Shown piece after piece: positions 1-8,638 of a DNA stretch of 18,078 bases. A program made the position numbers and the translations under genes. The first letter of the stretch is position 1. Each line of letters opens with the position of its first letter. The DNA comes from Ignavibacteria bacterium UBA7675 (lineage in GTDB: Bacteria; Bacteroidota; Ignavibacteria; Kapaibacteriales; UB7675), in the NCBI GenBank assembly GCA_002483085.1, contig DLHF01000048.1, positions 1 through 18,078 of the forward strand, written 5' to 3'. The notes under the pieces are model-generated. The model ran no database searches, was not told the DNA's origin, and saw only the letters and a list, made by a program, of their open reading frames with translations.

Positions 1-326
1 AGTATGGGATTGTAGTCCTTCATTGCATACATGAAACGGGCGGAATAGCGCAGCACATCCATTTTATTGTTATTAAAACCAAAGAACAGATCGCTGTATC
101 TTGCCGACTTGCTGATGGAATCCCCTGCTATATACCCGATAAAACAATCCAGCGGCATGTCGGTGTGCAGTTCGGGCAGAACAGATAATGGAGGCATGGG
201 AACCTGCGATTCAGTCATTTGCGTACCAGAGCCATACCATTGGGCGCCGGCAATACTACAGCAGAATACTAATAAAAGGCAGGCGAGAAAGAACGGACGG
301 TAGAGAGTGATTGTGCGTTGAAACAT
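1..326 (-). CDS. Secreted protein of unknown function (5' part only)
   Basis: A reading frame starts at the ATG at 326-324 on the minus strand and stays open for 108 codons to the window edge, so the C-terminus is missing. The protein begins MFQRTITLYRPFFLACLLLV and continues to a typical signal-peptidase I site (SIAGA|Q, near residue 28), so it is probably exported. The mature part contains PMPPLSVLPELHTDMPL, then DCFIGYIAGDSISKSARYSD, then FFGFNNNKMDVLRYSARFMY. I do not recognise the family. It lies 141 bp downstream of the TonB-receptor-like gene on the same strand and could be cotranscribed with it. A GTGGGG stretch just upstream of the ATG may serve as a weak ribosome binding site. Confidence 0.7.
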   Translation of the reverse strand, partial: MFQRTITLYRPFFLACLLLVFCCSIAGAQWYGSGTQMTESQVPMPPLSVLPELHTDMPLDCFIGYIAGDSISKSARYSDLFFGFNNNKMDVLRYSARFMYAMKDYNPI

Positions 327-467
327 AAAGAACCCCACAGTCAGAACAGTTAATAATGTATTGAGTGAAAAGCGGAGGGTCTATGATAATCAGAATTGCA
401 AAAAAGCAAATATAAAATGGTGGATTGAAGATAAACGACTACAGGTTTGGCTACAAGAAAAAATTTA
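327..467. other. Spacer between receptor-like gene and secreted-protein gene
   Basis: AT-rich spacer of 141 bp between two minus-strand genes. It contains a small inverted repeat, TTGCAAAAAAGCAA, at 396-409. Overlapping it on the minus strand is TATATTTG (403-410), which fits the Bacteroidota -7 element TAnnTTTG, but no matching -33 TTTG is visible at the right distance. A promoter for the secreted-protein gene is therefore possible but unproven. Confidence 0.3.
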
Positions 468-2495
468 TCAATCTAAAAATGCCCACGAGACGCTCAGCCT
501 GAACGCCCCTTCTTCCTGCGGATAAAACGGCACGTAGTAGTATGTCTGCCCGAGTACATTATTGAAGCTCAGGCGTATAGCCGCATTGCCAAGCGTGGCA
601 CTTGCCAGTAGGTCGAGGCCATTGCCCTTGGCGCCGCTTTCTTCCTGCACAGGAATGTAGCTCCATGTAAGGGGCACATAACGATTGCCTGCAAACGATG
701 TCAGCCCGCGCACACGCACGCCTGCCCGCAGAGCGCTTCTGCCCACAGCGTATTCGTACATTACTGTGAGCCCGCCGTACAAGAGCGGAAATGTTTGTAC
801 GCGCTCGCCCGCTGCTGTGCGATACGTTGCGTCGAGAAAGGCCGATGCAACAAAACTACTAATACGGCCTTCATACGAAAGGATTGCGCCCATCGTATTT
901 ACAGCTCCTACGGCATTAGCAAAAACTGTATTGATGACCGTACCAGTTGTTGCAAGCGCTGGAGCAGCTACGACTGCGTGCTGTGTACTGCGATAAAAAA
1001 CGGTCAGATCAGTACTGTGCTTCCCTACTTTCCAGCCAAGCCCGACAAGCGCCAGCACATGGTCTTCGCTTTGTAAGTCCGTCCCTTCTACGACCGAAGG
1101 TGTGCGTACACTCCGCGAAAAATCGGCCCAGAGGCGCGTGTGCTCATTCACATCTGTTTCGGCGCGCAGGCCAGCCGACATGTGCACCTTTTCTTCGGCA
1201 AAGCGGGCGCGTACACCGGCTGATAGCTTTACTGCCGAGTGCGGGAACAGAGTGATAAGGCCAAATGCCGAGGATTCAATATCGCGGTTGTCGGCAAAAT
1301 ACACTGTGCGGTCGTTCACAAGCTGCTCGATTTTTCCACCCGCTACTAACAAAAGCGCATAAAAATGCTGCTCGAACTGTCCTGTTATCCCTACTCTCCG
1401 CGTAACAAACGATACGAGGTTGGAAGTATCTGCCGGGGAAAGCCACAGCGCCCGTGTACGGTCTTTTTCCCACAGCGCATGGGAATAATACGCAGAGCCA
1501 GAAACCGACGTAGAAGAATCTTGTGCAAGATAAGAGCTCGCTGTAAGTGTCAGGTCGTGGCGGTACACGCGCTCTTCCAATGCTGGGTATTCGACGTCTG
1601 CAGTCAGCTCGTTGCCGGGTTCTGCTGAAGCATTCCAATCCACTCCCCCATTGGTTTCGGTGAAGTGACTTGTAAAAATTTCCGACAGCGAAATATTCGT
1701 GTAGTCGCTGGCATTCCATCGCACAACACCGCGCAGATTCCACGCATCAAAGAATGAATTTTCGTACCTGCCCCGCGCGCTTTGCCTGCGAAAGCCAAGC
1801 GTTACGTTCAATCGCTTATCTACATTCTGGCTGAATACTCCATCGGAAGCAATATGCTTGTATCCGCCTTGGTGATACCAGATGCGCGTGTAAGGCCGAC
1901 TCGTATTATAGCGAATTTCTTCGAGATTTACATACGCACCAGAAGCGTTATCGGCGAGAATTGCGGCATAGGTGCCGGTCATCACGCTTATGCGTTCGAG
2001 CGCTTCCACGGGGAACTGTTCGAGATTATAAAAGCCAAGCGCAGGGTCGGCGAGCGAACGCCCGTTATACCCTACTGCTACGGCGCGTGGATCGGCGCCA
2101 TAGAACGACACGTGGTTCATTCCTCCCGCCTGCCCCAGCGACAGCGGGTAAGTATGCGTAGAGCGCTCTATCAGCTCGTACAAGCCATTGTAGTCCCAAA
2201 GCCGTATGTCGTGCTTTGTCACTACAGTTGCCGGGGGCTCGACTGTGAGCAATACCCGCCCGTGTGTGTGCAGAGGCAGCACGGTATCAAGAGCAATTAC
2301 CTGCTTCAGCGTGTCGGCAACAGCCATGCTATCGGCAGATATTGTGTGAAGCGAATCTACAACCTCGCGGTGAGGAACGCCATCCTGTGCATGCACTGGA
2401 GCAGCGCCGCAGAGCAGGAACAAAAACAAAAAGCCGCCCGCGATGAATACATCGCGAACGGCATGAGCATATCGTGTGGGAGAACAATCCATCAT
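468..2495 (-). CDS. TonB-dependent receptor-like outer-membrane protein
   Basis: 675 residues. The N-terminus has a signal peptide with a positively charged n-region, a hydrophobic core (FIAGGFLFLFLLCG, residues 18-30) and cleavage near PVHA|Q (residue 36). Residues of about 75-190 resemble a TonB-receptor plug (GLYELIERS, VSFYGADPRAVAVGYNGRSL, FPVEALERISVMTG). The rest alternates in the manner of a transmembrane beta-barrel and ends in an aromatic strand, FRLSVSWAFLD, typical of outer-membrane barrels. No clear TonB box and no N-terminal carboxypeptidase-like domain is seen, and the plug is divergent, so energised transport is not certain. The substrate is unknown. The gene starts 68 bp after gyrA on the same strand, so it may be read through from gyrA. 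The first of two adjacent ATGs was chosen; no strong Shine-Dalgarno sequence precedes it. Confidence 0.8.
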   Translation of the reverse strand: MMDCSPTRYAHAVRDVFIAGGFLFLFLLCGAAPVHAQDGVPHREVVDSLHTISADSMAVADTLKQVIALDTVLPLHTHGRVLLTVEPPATVVTKHDIRLWDYNGLYELIERSTHTYPLSLGQAGGMNHVSFYGADPRAVAVGYNGRSLADPALGFYNLEQFPVEALERISVMTGTYAAILADNASGAYVNLEEIRYNTSRPYTRIWYHQGGYKHIASDGVFSQNVDKRLNVTLGFRRQSARGRYENSFFDAWNLRGVVRWNASDYTNISLSEIFTSHFTETNGGVDWNASAEPGNELTADVEYPALEERVYRHDLTLTASSYLAQDSSTSVSGSAYYSHALWEKDRTRALWLSPADTSNLVSFVTRRVGITGQFEQHFYALLLVAGGKIEQLVNDRTVYFADNRDIESSAFGLITLFPHSAVKLSAGVRARFAEEKVHMSAGLRAETDVNEHTRLWADFSRSVRTPSVVEGTDLQSEDHVLALVGLGWKVGKHSTDLTVFYRSTQHAVVAAPALATTGTVINTVFANAVGAVNTMGAILSYEGRISSFVASAFLDATYRTAAGERVQTFPLLYGGLTVMYEYAVGRSALRAGVRVRGLTSFAGNRYVPLTWSYIPVQEESGAKGNGLDLLASATLGNAAIRLSFNNVLGQTYYYVPFYPQEEGAFRLSVSWAFLD

Positions 2496-2563
2496 ATCAT
2501 CGTCACAGCAGTTGCATCACATACGGCAGTCCGTTATTATCAACCACCGCAGGCAGAGAAGCA

Positions 2564-5125
2564 CTACAATCCGGCGGCCTCGTCAACACCGTTGTCGCTG
2601 AACGGATGAACCTCGGCCTGTGTTTCACTAGAAGGCTCTTCACTCATTGGCGCATCAGCAGCAGCGATTAGTTCTGTTGTTGCTACTTCATCAGCATCGG
2701 CAGCAGGCACCGTCGTAATATCGGCAATACGGTCGTTCTCATCTAAGCGAATCAGACGCACGCCCTGGGTATTACGCCCCATTACACGGGTTTCAGCAAC
2801 AGGCTGGCGAATAGCTACGCCGCGCATTGTCATCACCATCAGATCGTCGTCGTCGTGCACTTCTAATATGCCAACAACAGTCCCTGTCTTTTCCGAAAGG
2901 CTCATCGAGCGCACACCCTTAGCTCCGCGTTTGGTAAGGCGGAAGTCTTCTACGCGGGCGCGCTTGCCATAGCCGTATTCGGACACAACAACAACATTCG
3001 ACTCGGGCTCTTTGACAGCTACCATCGACACAACTTTGTCCTCGCCTTCCAATCGTATACCGCGCACACCTGCGGCATTACGCCCCATTGGTCGCACATC
3101 GGTTTCGTCGAAATGGCAGGCCATACCCTGATTTGTAGCAATGAGTATGCGGCAGCGGCCATTGGTAAGGCGTACAGCAATCAGCCTATCGTCGTCGTTC
3201 AGATTGACGGCGATAATACCATTTACACGCACATTAGCAAAAGCCGAAAGAGCAGTCTTCTTAATCACGCCCGATTGCGTAATCATCATAATATAGTGCT
3301 CGTCGTCGAACTCTTTCACCCGCAAGTACGCCGTTACTTTTTCGTCGGCAGTCTTTTGGATGACATTGTTGATAGAGCGCCCTTTGGAATTGCGCGACCC
3401 CTCAGGCAGTTCATACACTTTTACGCGGAACAGACGCCCCTTGTCGGTAAAGAACAGCAGGTGGTCGTGGTTCGAGGTCTGGAATACATGCTCGACATAA
3501 TCGTCGTCGCGCGTACCCACACCGCTCATGCCTCTGCCCCCGCGCGACTGGCTGCGGTACAGCGTTGCAGCGGTGCGCTTGATAAAGCCATTGTGCGTAA
3601 TCGACACGATCATATCGTCGTCGGCAATCATATCTTCGATGGAAATGCTACCACCTTCGTAGATAATTGCCGTGCGGCGTTCATCGCCGTATTTCTCACG
3701 CAGAGCGAGCAGTTCGCTGGATACTACGCGAAGCTGTAGTTCCTTGCTGGCGAGCACAGAGCGCAGTTGCTCGATGGTAGCAATCAGCTCGCGGTATTCG
3801 TGTTCGATTTTCTCGCGTTCTAATCCCGTAAGGCGCTGCAAACGCATTTCCAGAATAGCTTTTGCTTGGATTTCCGACAGGCCAAAACGCTCTTGCAGGC
3901 GCATACTCGCAGTCGCTGTATCGGGCGACTGCCTGATAGTCTGGATCACCGCATCAATGTTGTCCAACGCGATAATATAGCCTTCAAGAATATGAGCGCG
4001 GCGCTCAGCTTCTTCCAGCTCAAACTGCGTGCGGCGCACGACCACTTCGTTGCGGAAGTCGATAAAATGCCGTACCACTTCGCGAAGTGTGAGCACTCTG
4101 GGGCGCCCATTGACCAGCGCGAGCATAATCACGCCAAAGGTATTCTGGAGCTGTGTGTGCTTGTACAGGTTGTTGAGCACGACCATCGGTGTCGAATCGC
4201 GCTTCAGGTCGATCACAATGCGCATACCGTCGCGGTCGGACTCGTCGCGGATATCGGCGATGTCTTCCAGCTTCTTCTCGCGCACTAAATCGGCAATTTT
4301 TTCGATAAGGTTGGCCTTGTTCACCTGGTACGGCAGCTCTGTCACTACGATGCTGTCGCGCCCATTGCGCCCTTCCTCAATCGTCGCCCTGCCGCGCACA
4401 AGCACACGGCCACGGCCTGTAAGATACGCGTCGCGCACGCCGTCGTAGCCATAGATAATACCGCCGGTCGGGAAATCGGGCGCGGTAATATATTTTATCA
4501 GTTCTTCGTTGGTAATGTCGGGATTTTCAATCATCGCCAGAATGCCGCTCACCACTTCTGTGAGGTTGTGCGGCGGGATATTAGTGGCCATCCCTACAGC
4601 AATACCACCAGAGCCGTTGACAAGCAGATGCGGCACCACCGTTGGCATAATCGCAGGCTCTTCGAGCGAATCGTCGAAGTTAGGGCGAAAATCCACGGTG
4701 TTCTTGTCGAGGTCGCGCATTGTTTCCACTCCAATGGAAGTCATGCGCGCTTCGGTGTACCTCATAGCCGCCGGAGAATCGCCGTCGACCGAGCCAAAGT
4801 TTCCCTGTCCGTCGACCAGAGGATATCTCATCGACCACCCCTGTGCCATACGCACCATCGTGTCGTAGACGGCAGAGTCGCCGTGCGGGTGGTATTTCCC
4901 CAGCACTTCGCCTACAATACGGGCAGATTTTTTGTACGGTCGGTTGGGTGCAAGACCAAGCTCGCTCATACCGTAAAGTATCCTGCGATGGACCGGCTTC
5001 AAGCCGTCGCGTACATCCGGAAGCGCCCGCGATACGATAACGGACATGGAATAGTCGAGATACGATGATCGCATCTCTTCTTCCATTAGCACGGGTACTA
5101 TTTTCTCGTTTTCGAATAATGCCAT
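2564..5125 (-). CDS. gyrA: DNA gyrase subunit A
   Basis: Breakage-reunion subunit of DNA gyrase, which with GyrB introduces negative supercoils; cytoplasmic. From the ATG at 5125 the protein is 853 residues and begins MALFENEKIVPVLMEEEMRS, a usual GyrA N-terminus. The frame extends upstream to 5245, but that part (41 codons, rich in small and charged residues) looks non-genic. The quinolone-resistance region reads YHPHGDSAVYDT, with Ser84 and Asp88 in wild-type form. The catalytic tyrosine is Tyr123 in AAMRYTE. A GyrA-box-like QSRGGRG lies at 526-532 and supports gyrase A over topoisomerase IV ParC. Beta-pinwheel repeats follow, and the tail is acidic and low-complexity (after about residue 800). 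No clear Shine-Dalgarno sequence is visible. A TonB-receptor-like gene follows 68 bp downstream. Confidence 0.97.
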   Translation of the reverse strand: MALFENEKIVPVLMEEEMRSSYLDYSMSVIVSRALPDVRDGLKPVHRRILYGMSELGLAPNRPYKKSARIVGEVLGKYHPHGDSAVYDTMVRMAQGWSMRYPLVDGQGNFGSVDGDSPAAMRYTEARMTSIGVETMRDLDKNTVDFRPNFDDSLEEPAIMPTVVPHLLVNGSGGIAVGMATNIPPHNLTEVVSGILAMIENPDITNEELIKYITAPDFPTGGIIYGYDGVRDAYLTGRGRVLVRGRATIEEGRNGRDSIVVTELPYQVNKANLIEKIADLVREKKLEDIADIRDESDRDGMRIVIDLKRDSTPMVVLNNLYKHTQLQNTFGVIMLALVNGRPRVLTLREVVRHFIDFRNEVVVRRTQFELEEAERRAHILEGYIIALDNIDAVIQTIRQSPDTATASMRLQERFGLSEIQAKAILEMRLQRLTGLEREKIEHEYRELIATIEQLRSVLASKELQLRVVSSELLALREKYGDERRTAIIYEGGSISIEDMIADDDMIVSITHNGFIKRTAATLYRSQSRGGRGMSGVGTRDDDYVEHVFQTSNHDHLLFFTDKGRLFRVKVYELPEGSRNSKGRSINNVIQKTADEKVTAYLRVKEFDDEHYIMMITQSGVIKKTALSAFANVRVNGIIAVNLNDDDRLIAVRLTNGRCRILIATNQGMACHFDETDVRPMGRNAAGVRGIRLEGEDKVVSMVAVKEPESNVVVVSEYGYGKRARVEDFRLTKRGAKGVRSMSLSEKTGTVVGILEVHDDDDLMVMTMRGVAIRQPVAETRVMGRNTQGVRLIRLDENDRIADITTVPAADADEVATTELIAAADAPMSEEPSSETQAEVHPFSDNGVDEAAGL

Positions 5126-5249
5126 AACAGTCCGGTAAAATGGAAAGAAAGGCCCTTCTGCGGTTGACCTCGCGCCTTCCGCGTGCTCCCTCTTCGCTAC
5201 TGTTGCCGACAGTAATGCGATATAGTAGAAGCCCGAACGGAACAACCTG

Positions 5250-5257
5250 CAAAAATA
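5250..5257 (-). promoter_or_regulatory. Candidate gyrA promoter -7 element
   Basis: On the minus strand the octamer TATTTTTG matches the Bacteroidota -7 consensus TAnnTTTG and lies about 125 bp upstream of the gyrA ATG. No good TTTG is seen about 19 bases further upstream, so this is a weak prediction that depends on the lineage guess. Confidence 0.25.
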
Positions 5258-5704
5258 CGCATTTTTTGCGGTATTAATAAGGGAAAAATAGGATGGCCGA
5301 TGTATTTTTCGGAGCTCTGTCAGGCGGGCTGCCTGCCGCCCGAGAAGTCCGCTTCCAGACGTCTTTCCATCGTGGGTATTTTCTTTTTTTCAGCGCTTTG
5401 CTGGTATTTTATCCCTCTACACGAGGCTCCCATTCTATTGTATTTCCTGCTATATTGTGCATCGGCTACCGTGCGTGGGGAATATTCAGAATACAGGCTG
5501 GTGAGTTTCCGGTGAGCGCTACCAACTACTTTTACATCATACAAAGCACGGCAAGGCAGTTGCATACTCCGGTATATGCCGCGTGTCTGCACTCGGGGAA
5601 TGTATAGCAAACCCCTTCCGGCGGCAAGCGCCCAGCCGGAGCCGCAGGGCAACACCCGAAGCTTTTCGTAGCAAATTTTAGCAATTTTGGGACATTTGTG
5701 CCAT

Positions 5705-5716
5705 TTTGCGCGCAAA
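5705..5716. promoter_or_regulatory. 12-bp perfect palindrome, possible operator
   Basis: TTTGCGCGCAAA is a perfect 12-bp palindrome ending 30 bp before the ATG of the small anchored protein. Its position is suitable for a dimeric transcription factor controlling the small-protein/TonB-receptor pair. No regulator gene is nearby, so the role is inference. Confidence 0.3.
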
Positions 5717-5746
5717 TAGTCCTGTGCGTTTCCGAATTAAGCCCAT

Positions 5747-6304
5747 ATGGTAAAGCTCAGTGCATTCAGTCTCATCCTCCTGCTCCTGTTCAATATTGCA
5801 GGGCCAGCGATACTGCTGTTCGCACTGCGATCTGCTGTTCGCATTGAGATGACTGCCCTGCTGAAAAGCCATATAGCCGACGAAGAGTTAGAGACGATAG
5901 CCGTGCTGCATACCAAGCACGAGCCAGACCCTGCCTTTCAGTATATAAACGACCGAGAATTTCGCTACAAAGGCAGGCTATATGATATTGTGCGCACCGA
6001 ACATCGCGGCGATACCATTGTGTACCGCTGTATCAATGATACACGAGAAGAGCAGCTATTTAGAAGCATGGACACGCTGATAAAAGATACTATCAATCAA
6101 AAAAGATCGTCTCGCAATGCCCCGCTTCTTGTGGCTGCCAAGCATCTGATTACCAATGCCATAATCTGGTTCATCCCGGCGCTGAACCTCTCCCCTACCC
6201 CCCTTCTTCAAAGGCGGGAGAGTGCCTGTAGACTTTCGCTGTTAATACTCGATATCCCTACCCCACCGCCCAAACGTTTCTCGTTGCCATCCCACGCCCT
6301 GTAA
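5747..6304 (+). CDS. Small membrane-anchored protein of unknown function next to a TonB receptor
   Basis: 185 residues from the ATG at 5747. Residues 1-28 (MVKLSAFSLILLLLFNIAGP onward) form a signal anchor or single membrane helix. The rest appears periplasmic, with a core of about residues 40-120: ELETIAVLHT, then FQYINDREFRYKGRLYDIVR, then DTIVYRCINDTREEQLF. From memory, similar small proteins (N-terminal helix, EFxYxGxxYDIV, a YxCxND-type strand and a short proline-rich tail) are common in Bacteroidota as hypothetical proteins near outer-membrane receptors; I cannot name a family with certainty. The tail IPTPPPKRF fits that memory. Codons of about 146-160 coincide with a GC-rich hairpin (6188-6222), so part of the C-terminal region may derive from a repeat. 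The receptor gene starts 133 bp downstream on the same strand, suggesting one unit. Confidence 0.65.
   Translation: MVKLSAFSLILLLLFNIAGPAILLFALRSAVRIEMTALLKSHIADEELETIAVLHTKHEPDPAFQYINDREFRYKGRLYDIVRTEHRGDTIVYRCINDTREEQLFRSMDTLIKDTINQKRSSRNAPLLVAAKHLITNAIIWFIPALNLSPTPLLQRRESACRLSLLILDIPTPPPKRFSLPSHAL
6188..6222. repeat. REP-like GC-rich hairpin inside the small-protein frame
   Basis: CTCTCCC (6188-6194) pairs with GGGAGAG (6216-6222), and CCTT (6202-6205) pairs with AAGG (6211-6214) around the loop CTTCA. The C-rich text resembles intergenic palindromic repeats seen in many genomes. Only one copy lies in the window, so repeat status needs the whole genome. Confidence 0.35.
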
Positions 6305-6437
6305 CACTCCGGTAGCGGAAGTACCACAGGAAGCCAGTGCTAAAAGCAATGAGCACGCGGCGTCCCTGTGCGGTACGCCCTGCCCTGTAGGTCGACTATT
6401 GTCATTTTTTACCTCAAAAACATTCTTCTTAATTATC
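6305..6437. other. Spacer before the TonB receptor
   Basis: 133 bp between the small protein and the receptor. It contains a short hairpin, GGCGT...ACGCC (about 6361-6381), inside GC-rich text that could belong to a degenerate intergenic repeat. It then becomes AT-rich just before the receptor ATG. No clear promoter or Shine-Dalgarno sequence is seen. Confidence 0.35.
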
Positions 6438-8576
6438 ATGAAACGAATTTTCTCTTTTTTGGCGCTCTGTGGCGCCTGGACAGGACTTGCCAGCACTGCA
6501 ACAGCGCAAACAACAGCACAGGATACATTAGGCCGCATGCTGCCGGAGATCACAGTAACGGCTACGCGCATGGAAGAACAGATTATCCGCATTCCCCTCG
6601 CTGTTTCTGTTATCACGAAGGAACGTCTGGTTGGTATCAAAGGATACGGTCTGGACGAAGCACTGTCTATGGTTCCGGGTGTTCTGGCACAGTCGCGTGC
6701 TGGCAACCAGGACATACGGATTACGATTCGCGGCTACGGCGCACGTGGCGCGGGCGACCGTTCCAACTCCGGTACGTCGCGCGGGGTACGCATTCTTCTG
6801 GATGGCCTTCCGGAGACCGAACCCGACGGCAGAACATCGTTCGACCACATCGACCTGTCGCTGGCCGGAAGAATCGACGTTGTGCGCTCCAATGCCTCCA
6901 GCGTCTACGGCAATGCTGCGGGCGGCGTGCTGAATATCAGCACTATCCCCTCCTATGGCAGTTCATTTCTCTCGCTTGGCTCTACCGCAGGTAGCTTTGG
7001 ATTCCGCAAAATAGTAGCACAGGCGGGCGGGCAGCTCAGCGAGGGTATCGTCTATGCCAATGCTTCCAACACAGACTTCGACGGCTGGCGCGAACACTCC
7101 GAAAGCCACCGGTTTGTAGCTAATGTAGGCCTGCTCTCTGCATTAGACAGCAAGACCGAGATCGAGCTGCACGCCGTAGCTGCAAGCAATGCCTTCCACA
7201 TTCCTGGCCCGCTCACGCAGGCGCAATTCGACTCCTTGCCGTCGATGTCCAATCCCACGTACCTACAGCGCGACGAACGCCGCTTTAACCGCACAGGAAG
7301 GCTGGGCATGATCCTCCGCCATCGGTTGGATAGCACCGTGCAGTTCTCCGGTTCGCTGTATGTAAACCCCAAGTACCTGCAACGCTCCGAGCGCAATACA
7401 TTTCGCGATTTTACACGCTACCACATCGGCGGCAATGCAATGGCTCACGCACGGCAATATTTCAGCGGCTGGAACAATCTCGTACAAGTAGGTATGGATG
7501 AAGCATATCAGGATGGCTCGATTGTCTTCCATACCCTCTCATCTACCAACGAGCGAGGCGATACCCTGCGCGATAATAAGCGAGAAGGCGCTAATAATTT
7601 TGGTGTGTTTATCCACGATGAAGTAGCAATTGGCAACGACTTGCGCGTGTTTGTGGGTGCGCGCTACGACAATGCAACCTACTATTCGGAAAACTATGTC
7701 GATCCAACACTCGGCCTGCAAAGCAGAGATTTCGAGCATGTAACACCAAAGCTCGGCATTTCCTATCTCTTGTCGCCAAACCACTCTATCTACGCCAATA
7801 TTGGCGGTGGTGTGGAAATTCCTGCTGGCAATGAAACCGACCCGGCTGGCACCTATGGCCAAGATACGGTGTATCTGATCAATCCCCTGCTGGACCCGAT
7901 CACATCTACAACGTATGAGCTCGGTACCAAGCACATGGTGCATATAGGGAGCGATGTTCTCTCGACAATCAGCTACGACGCAGCCGTGTATATGATAAGC
8001 GTAAAGAACGACATTATTCCCTATCGCGGAGGACGCTTCTACTTTACAGCAGGCGAAACAAGCCGCACGGGCTTTGAGTTCGGTACTTCCTTGGGGTTCC
8101 AGGGCGGAGTGTCGCTCCAAGCAGCATTTACCTACGCAAACAACAGATATGTGGACTACACTATCGACTCCGCGCACTATGGCAAAGCAGGTGCCTCTGC
8201 CGACTACAACGACAACAAGGCCGCAGGTCTGCCCGATGTATTCGCCTCCGCTGCACTGCGGTACGATATGCCGTTTCTCGCGCCGCTGTACGTAGAAGCT
8301 GGCATGCAGCATGTAGGTGAGTATTTTGTCGACGACGCCAATACCTACAGCGTGCCATCCTATTCGCTGTTCAACGCTTCCATCGGTCTGCGCGAGCCAC
8401 TTGCGCTGGCTGGTGGTGTGGCGGTGCAGGCTGCTCTTTCGGTGAACAACCTCACCGACGAACAATACGCGGCTTCGGCATTTATCAACCCCGACCTGTC
8501 GGGCGGACGCCCGGTGTTTCTGGAACCGGGACTTCCGCGCAACTTTACATTCTCGATTTCGCTGATGTATCGCTAA
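6438..8576 (+). CDS. TonB-dependent receptor
   Basis: Outer-membrane ligand-gated transporter energised by TonB-ExbB-ExbD. The ATG at 6438 gives 712 residues and a clean signal peptide (MKRIFSFLALCGAWTG, cleavage near ATA|Q at residue 23). An upstream in-frame ATG at 6399 would add 13 residues before the signal peptide and is less likely. A TonB-box-like EITVTATR lies at 37-44. A plug domain follows (IPLAVSVITKERL, DIRITIRGYGARG, GVRILLDGLPE, IDVVRSNASSVYGNAAGGVL), then a large barrel. The C-terminal region has FVDDANTYSVPSYSLFNASI, SVNNLTDEQYAASAF and PVFLEPGLPRNFTFSISLMY, a classic receptor ending. It resembles siderophore or ferric-citrate type receptors, but the substrate cannot be read from sequence. 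It is probably coexpressed with the small anchored protein upstream and ends at a strong terminator. Confidence 0.92.
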   Translation: MKRIFSFLALCGAWTGLASTATAQTTAQDTLGRMLPEITVTATRMEEQIIRIPLAVSVITKERLVGIKGYGLDEALSMVPGVLAQSRAGNQDIRITIRGYGARGAGDRSNSGTSRGVRILLDGLPETEPDGRTSFDHIDLSLAGRIDVVRSNASSVYGNAAGGVLNISTIPSYGSSFLSLGSTAGSFGFRKIVAQAGGQLSEGIVYANASNTDFDGWREHSESHRFVANVGLLSALDSKTEIELHAVAASNAFHIPGPLTQAQFDSLPSMSNPTYLQRDERRFNRTGRLGMILRHRLDSTVQFSGSLYVNPKYLQRSERNTFRDFTRYHIGGNAMAHARQYFSGWNNLVQVGMDEAYQDGSIVFHTLSSTNERGDTLRDNKREGANNFGVFIHDEVAIGNDLRVFVGARYDNATYYSENYVDPTLGLQSRDFEHVTPKLGISYLLSPNHSIYANIGGGVEIPAGNETDPAGTYGQDTVYLINPLLDPITSTTYELGTKHMVHIGSDVLSTISYDAAVYMISVKNDIIPYRGGRFYFTAGETSRTGFEFGTSLGFQGGVSLQAAFTYANNRYVDYTIDSAHYGKAGASADYNDNKAAGLPDVFASAALRYDMPFLAPLYVEAGMQHVGEYFVDDANTYSVPSYSLFNASIGLREPLALAGGVAVQAALSVNNLTDEQYAASAFINPDLSGGRPVFLEPGLPRNFTFSISLMYR

Positions 8577-8600
8577 TCCGCGCCGCTTTCTCGATAGATC

Positions 8601-8638
8601 AAACCCGCCTGCTGCCATCGGCTGGCGGGTTTCTTTTT
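8601..8638 (+). terminator. Rho-independent terminator of the TonB receptor
   Basis: Perfect 9-bp stem AAACCCGCC (8601-8609) / GGCGGGTTT (8624-8632) with a 14-nt loop, followed by CTTTTT. It begins 25 bp after the receptor stop codon. Confidence 0.92.

Larger units (their letters stand above)
5126..5746. other. Divergent intergenic region, gyrA to small-protein gene
   Basis: About 620 bp between the divergent starts of gyrA and the small anchored protein. It should carry promoters for both directions. Frames such as 5293-5607 (+) and 5320-5715 (-) are open but their translations show no domain, signal peptide or convincing ribosome binding site, so I do not call them. Visible structure includes CGCATTTTTTGCG near 5258-5270, the imperfect stem TCCGGC...GCCGGA near 5617-5640, and the palindrome at 5705-5716 listed separately. 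Confidence 0.5.

Noticed and set aside
3113..3739. Long plus-strand open frames opposite gyrA (also 3866-4288, 4029-4448, 4568-5068)
   Set aside because: They lie fully inside gyrA on the opposite strand and their translations show no domain; they are coding shadows.
5126..5245. Upstream in-frame extension of gyrA
   Set aside because: The extra 40 residues do not resemble any GyrA N-terminus, while MALFENEKIVPVLMEEEM does.
5293..5607. 104-codon plus-strand frame in the gyrA upstream region
   Set aside because: No ribosome binding site, no domain, overlapped by other equally open frames, and occupying the expected promoter region.
7539..8618. 359-codon minus-strand frame opposite the TonB receptor
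   Set aside because: Entirely antisense to a well-supported receptor gene; rich in Cys, His and Val as expected for a shadow frame.
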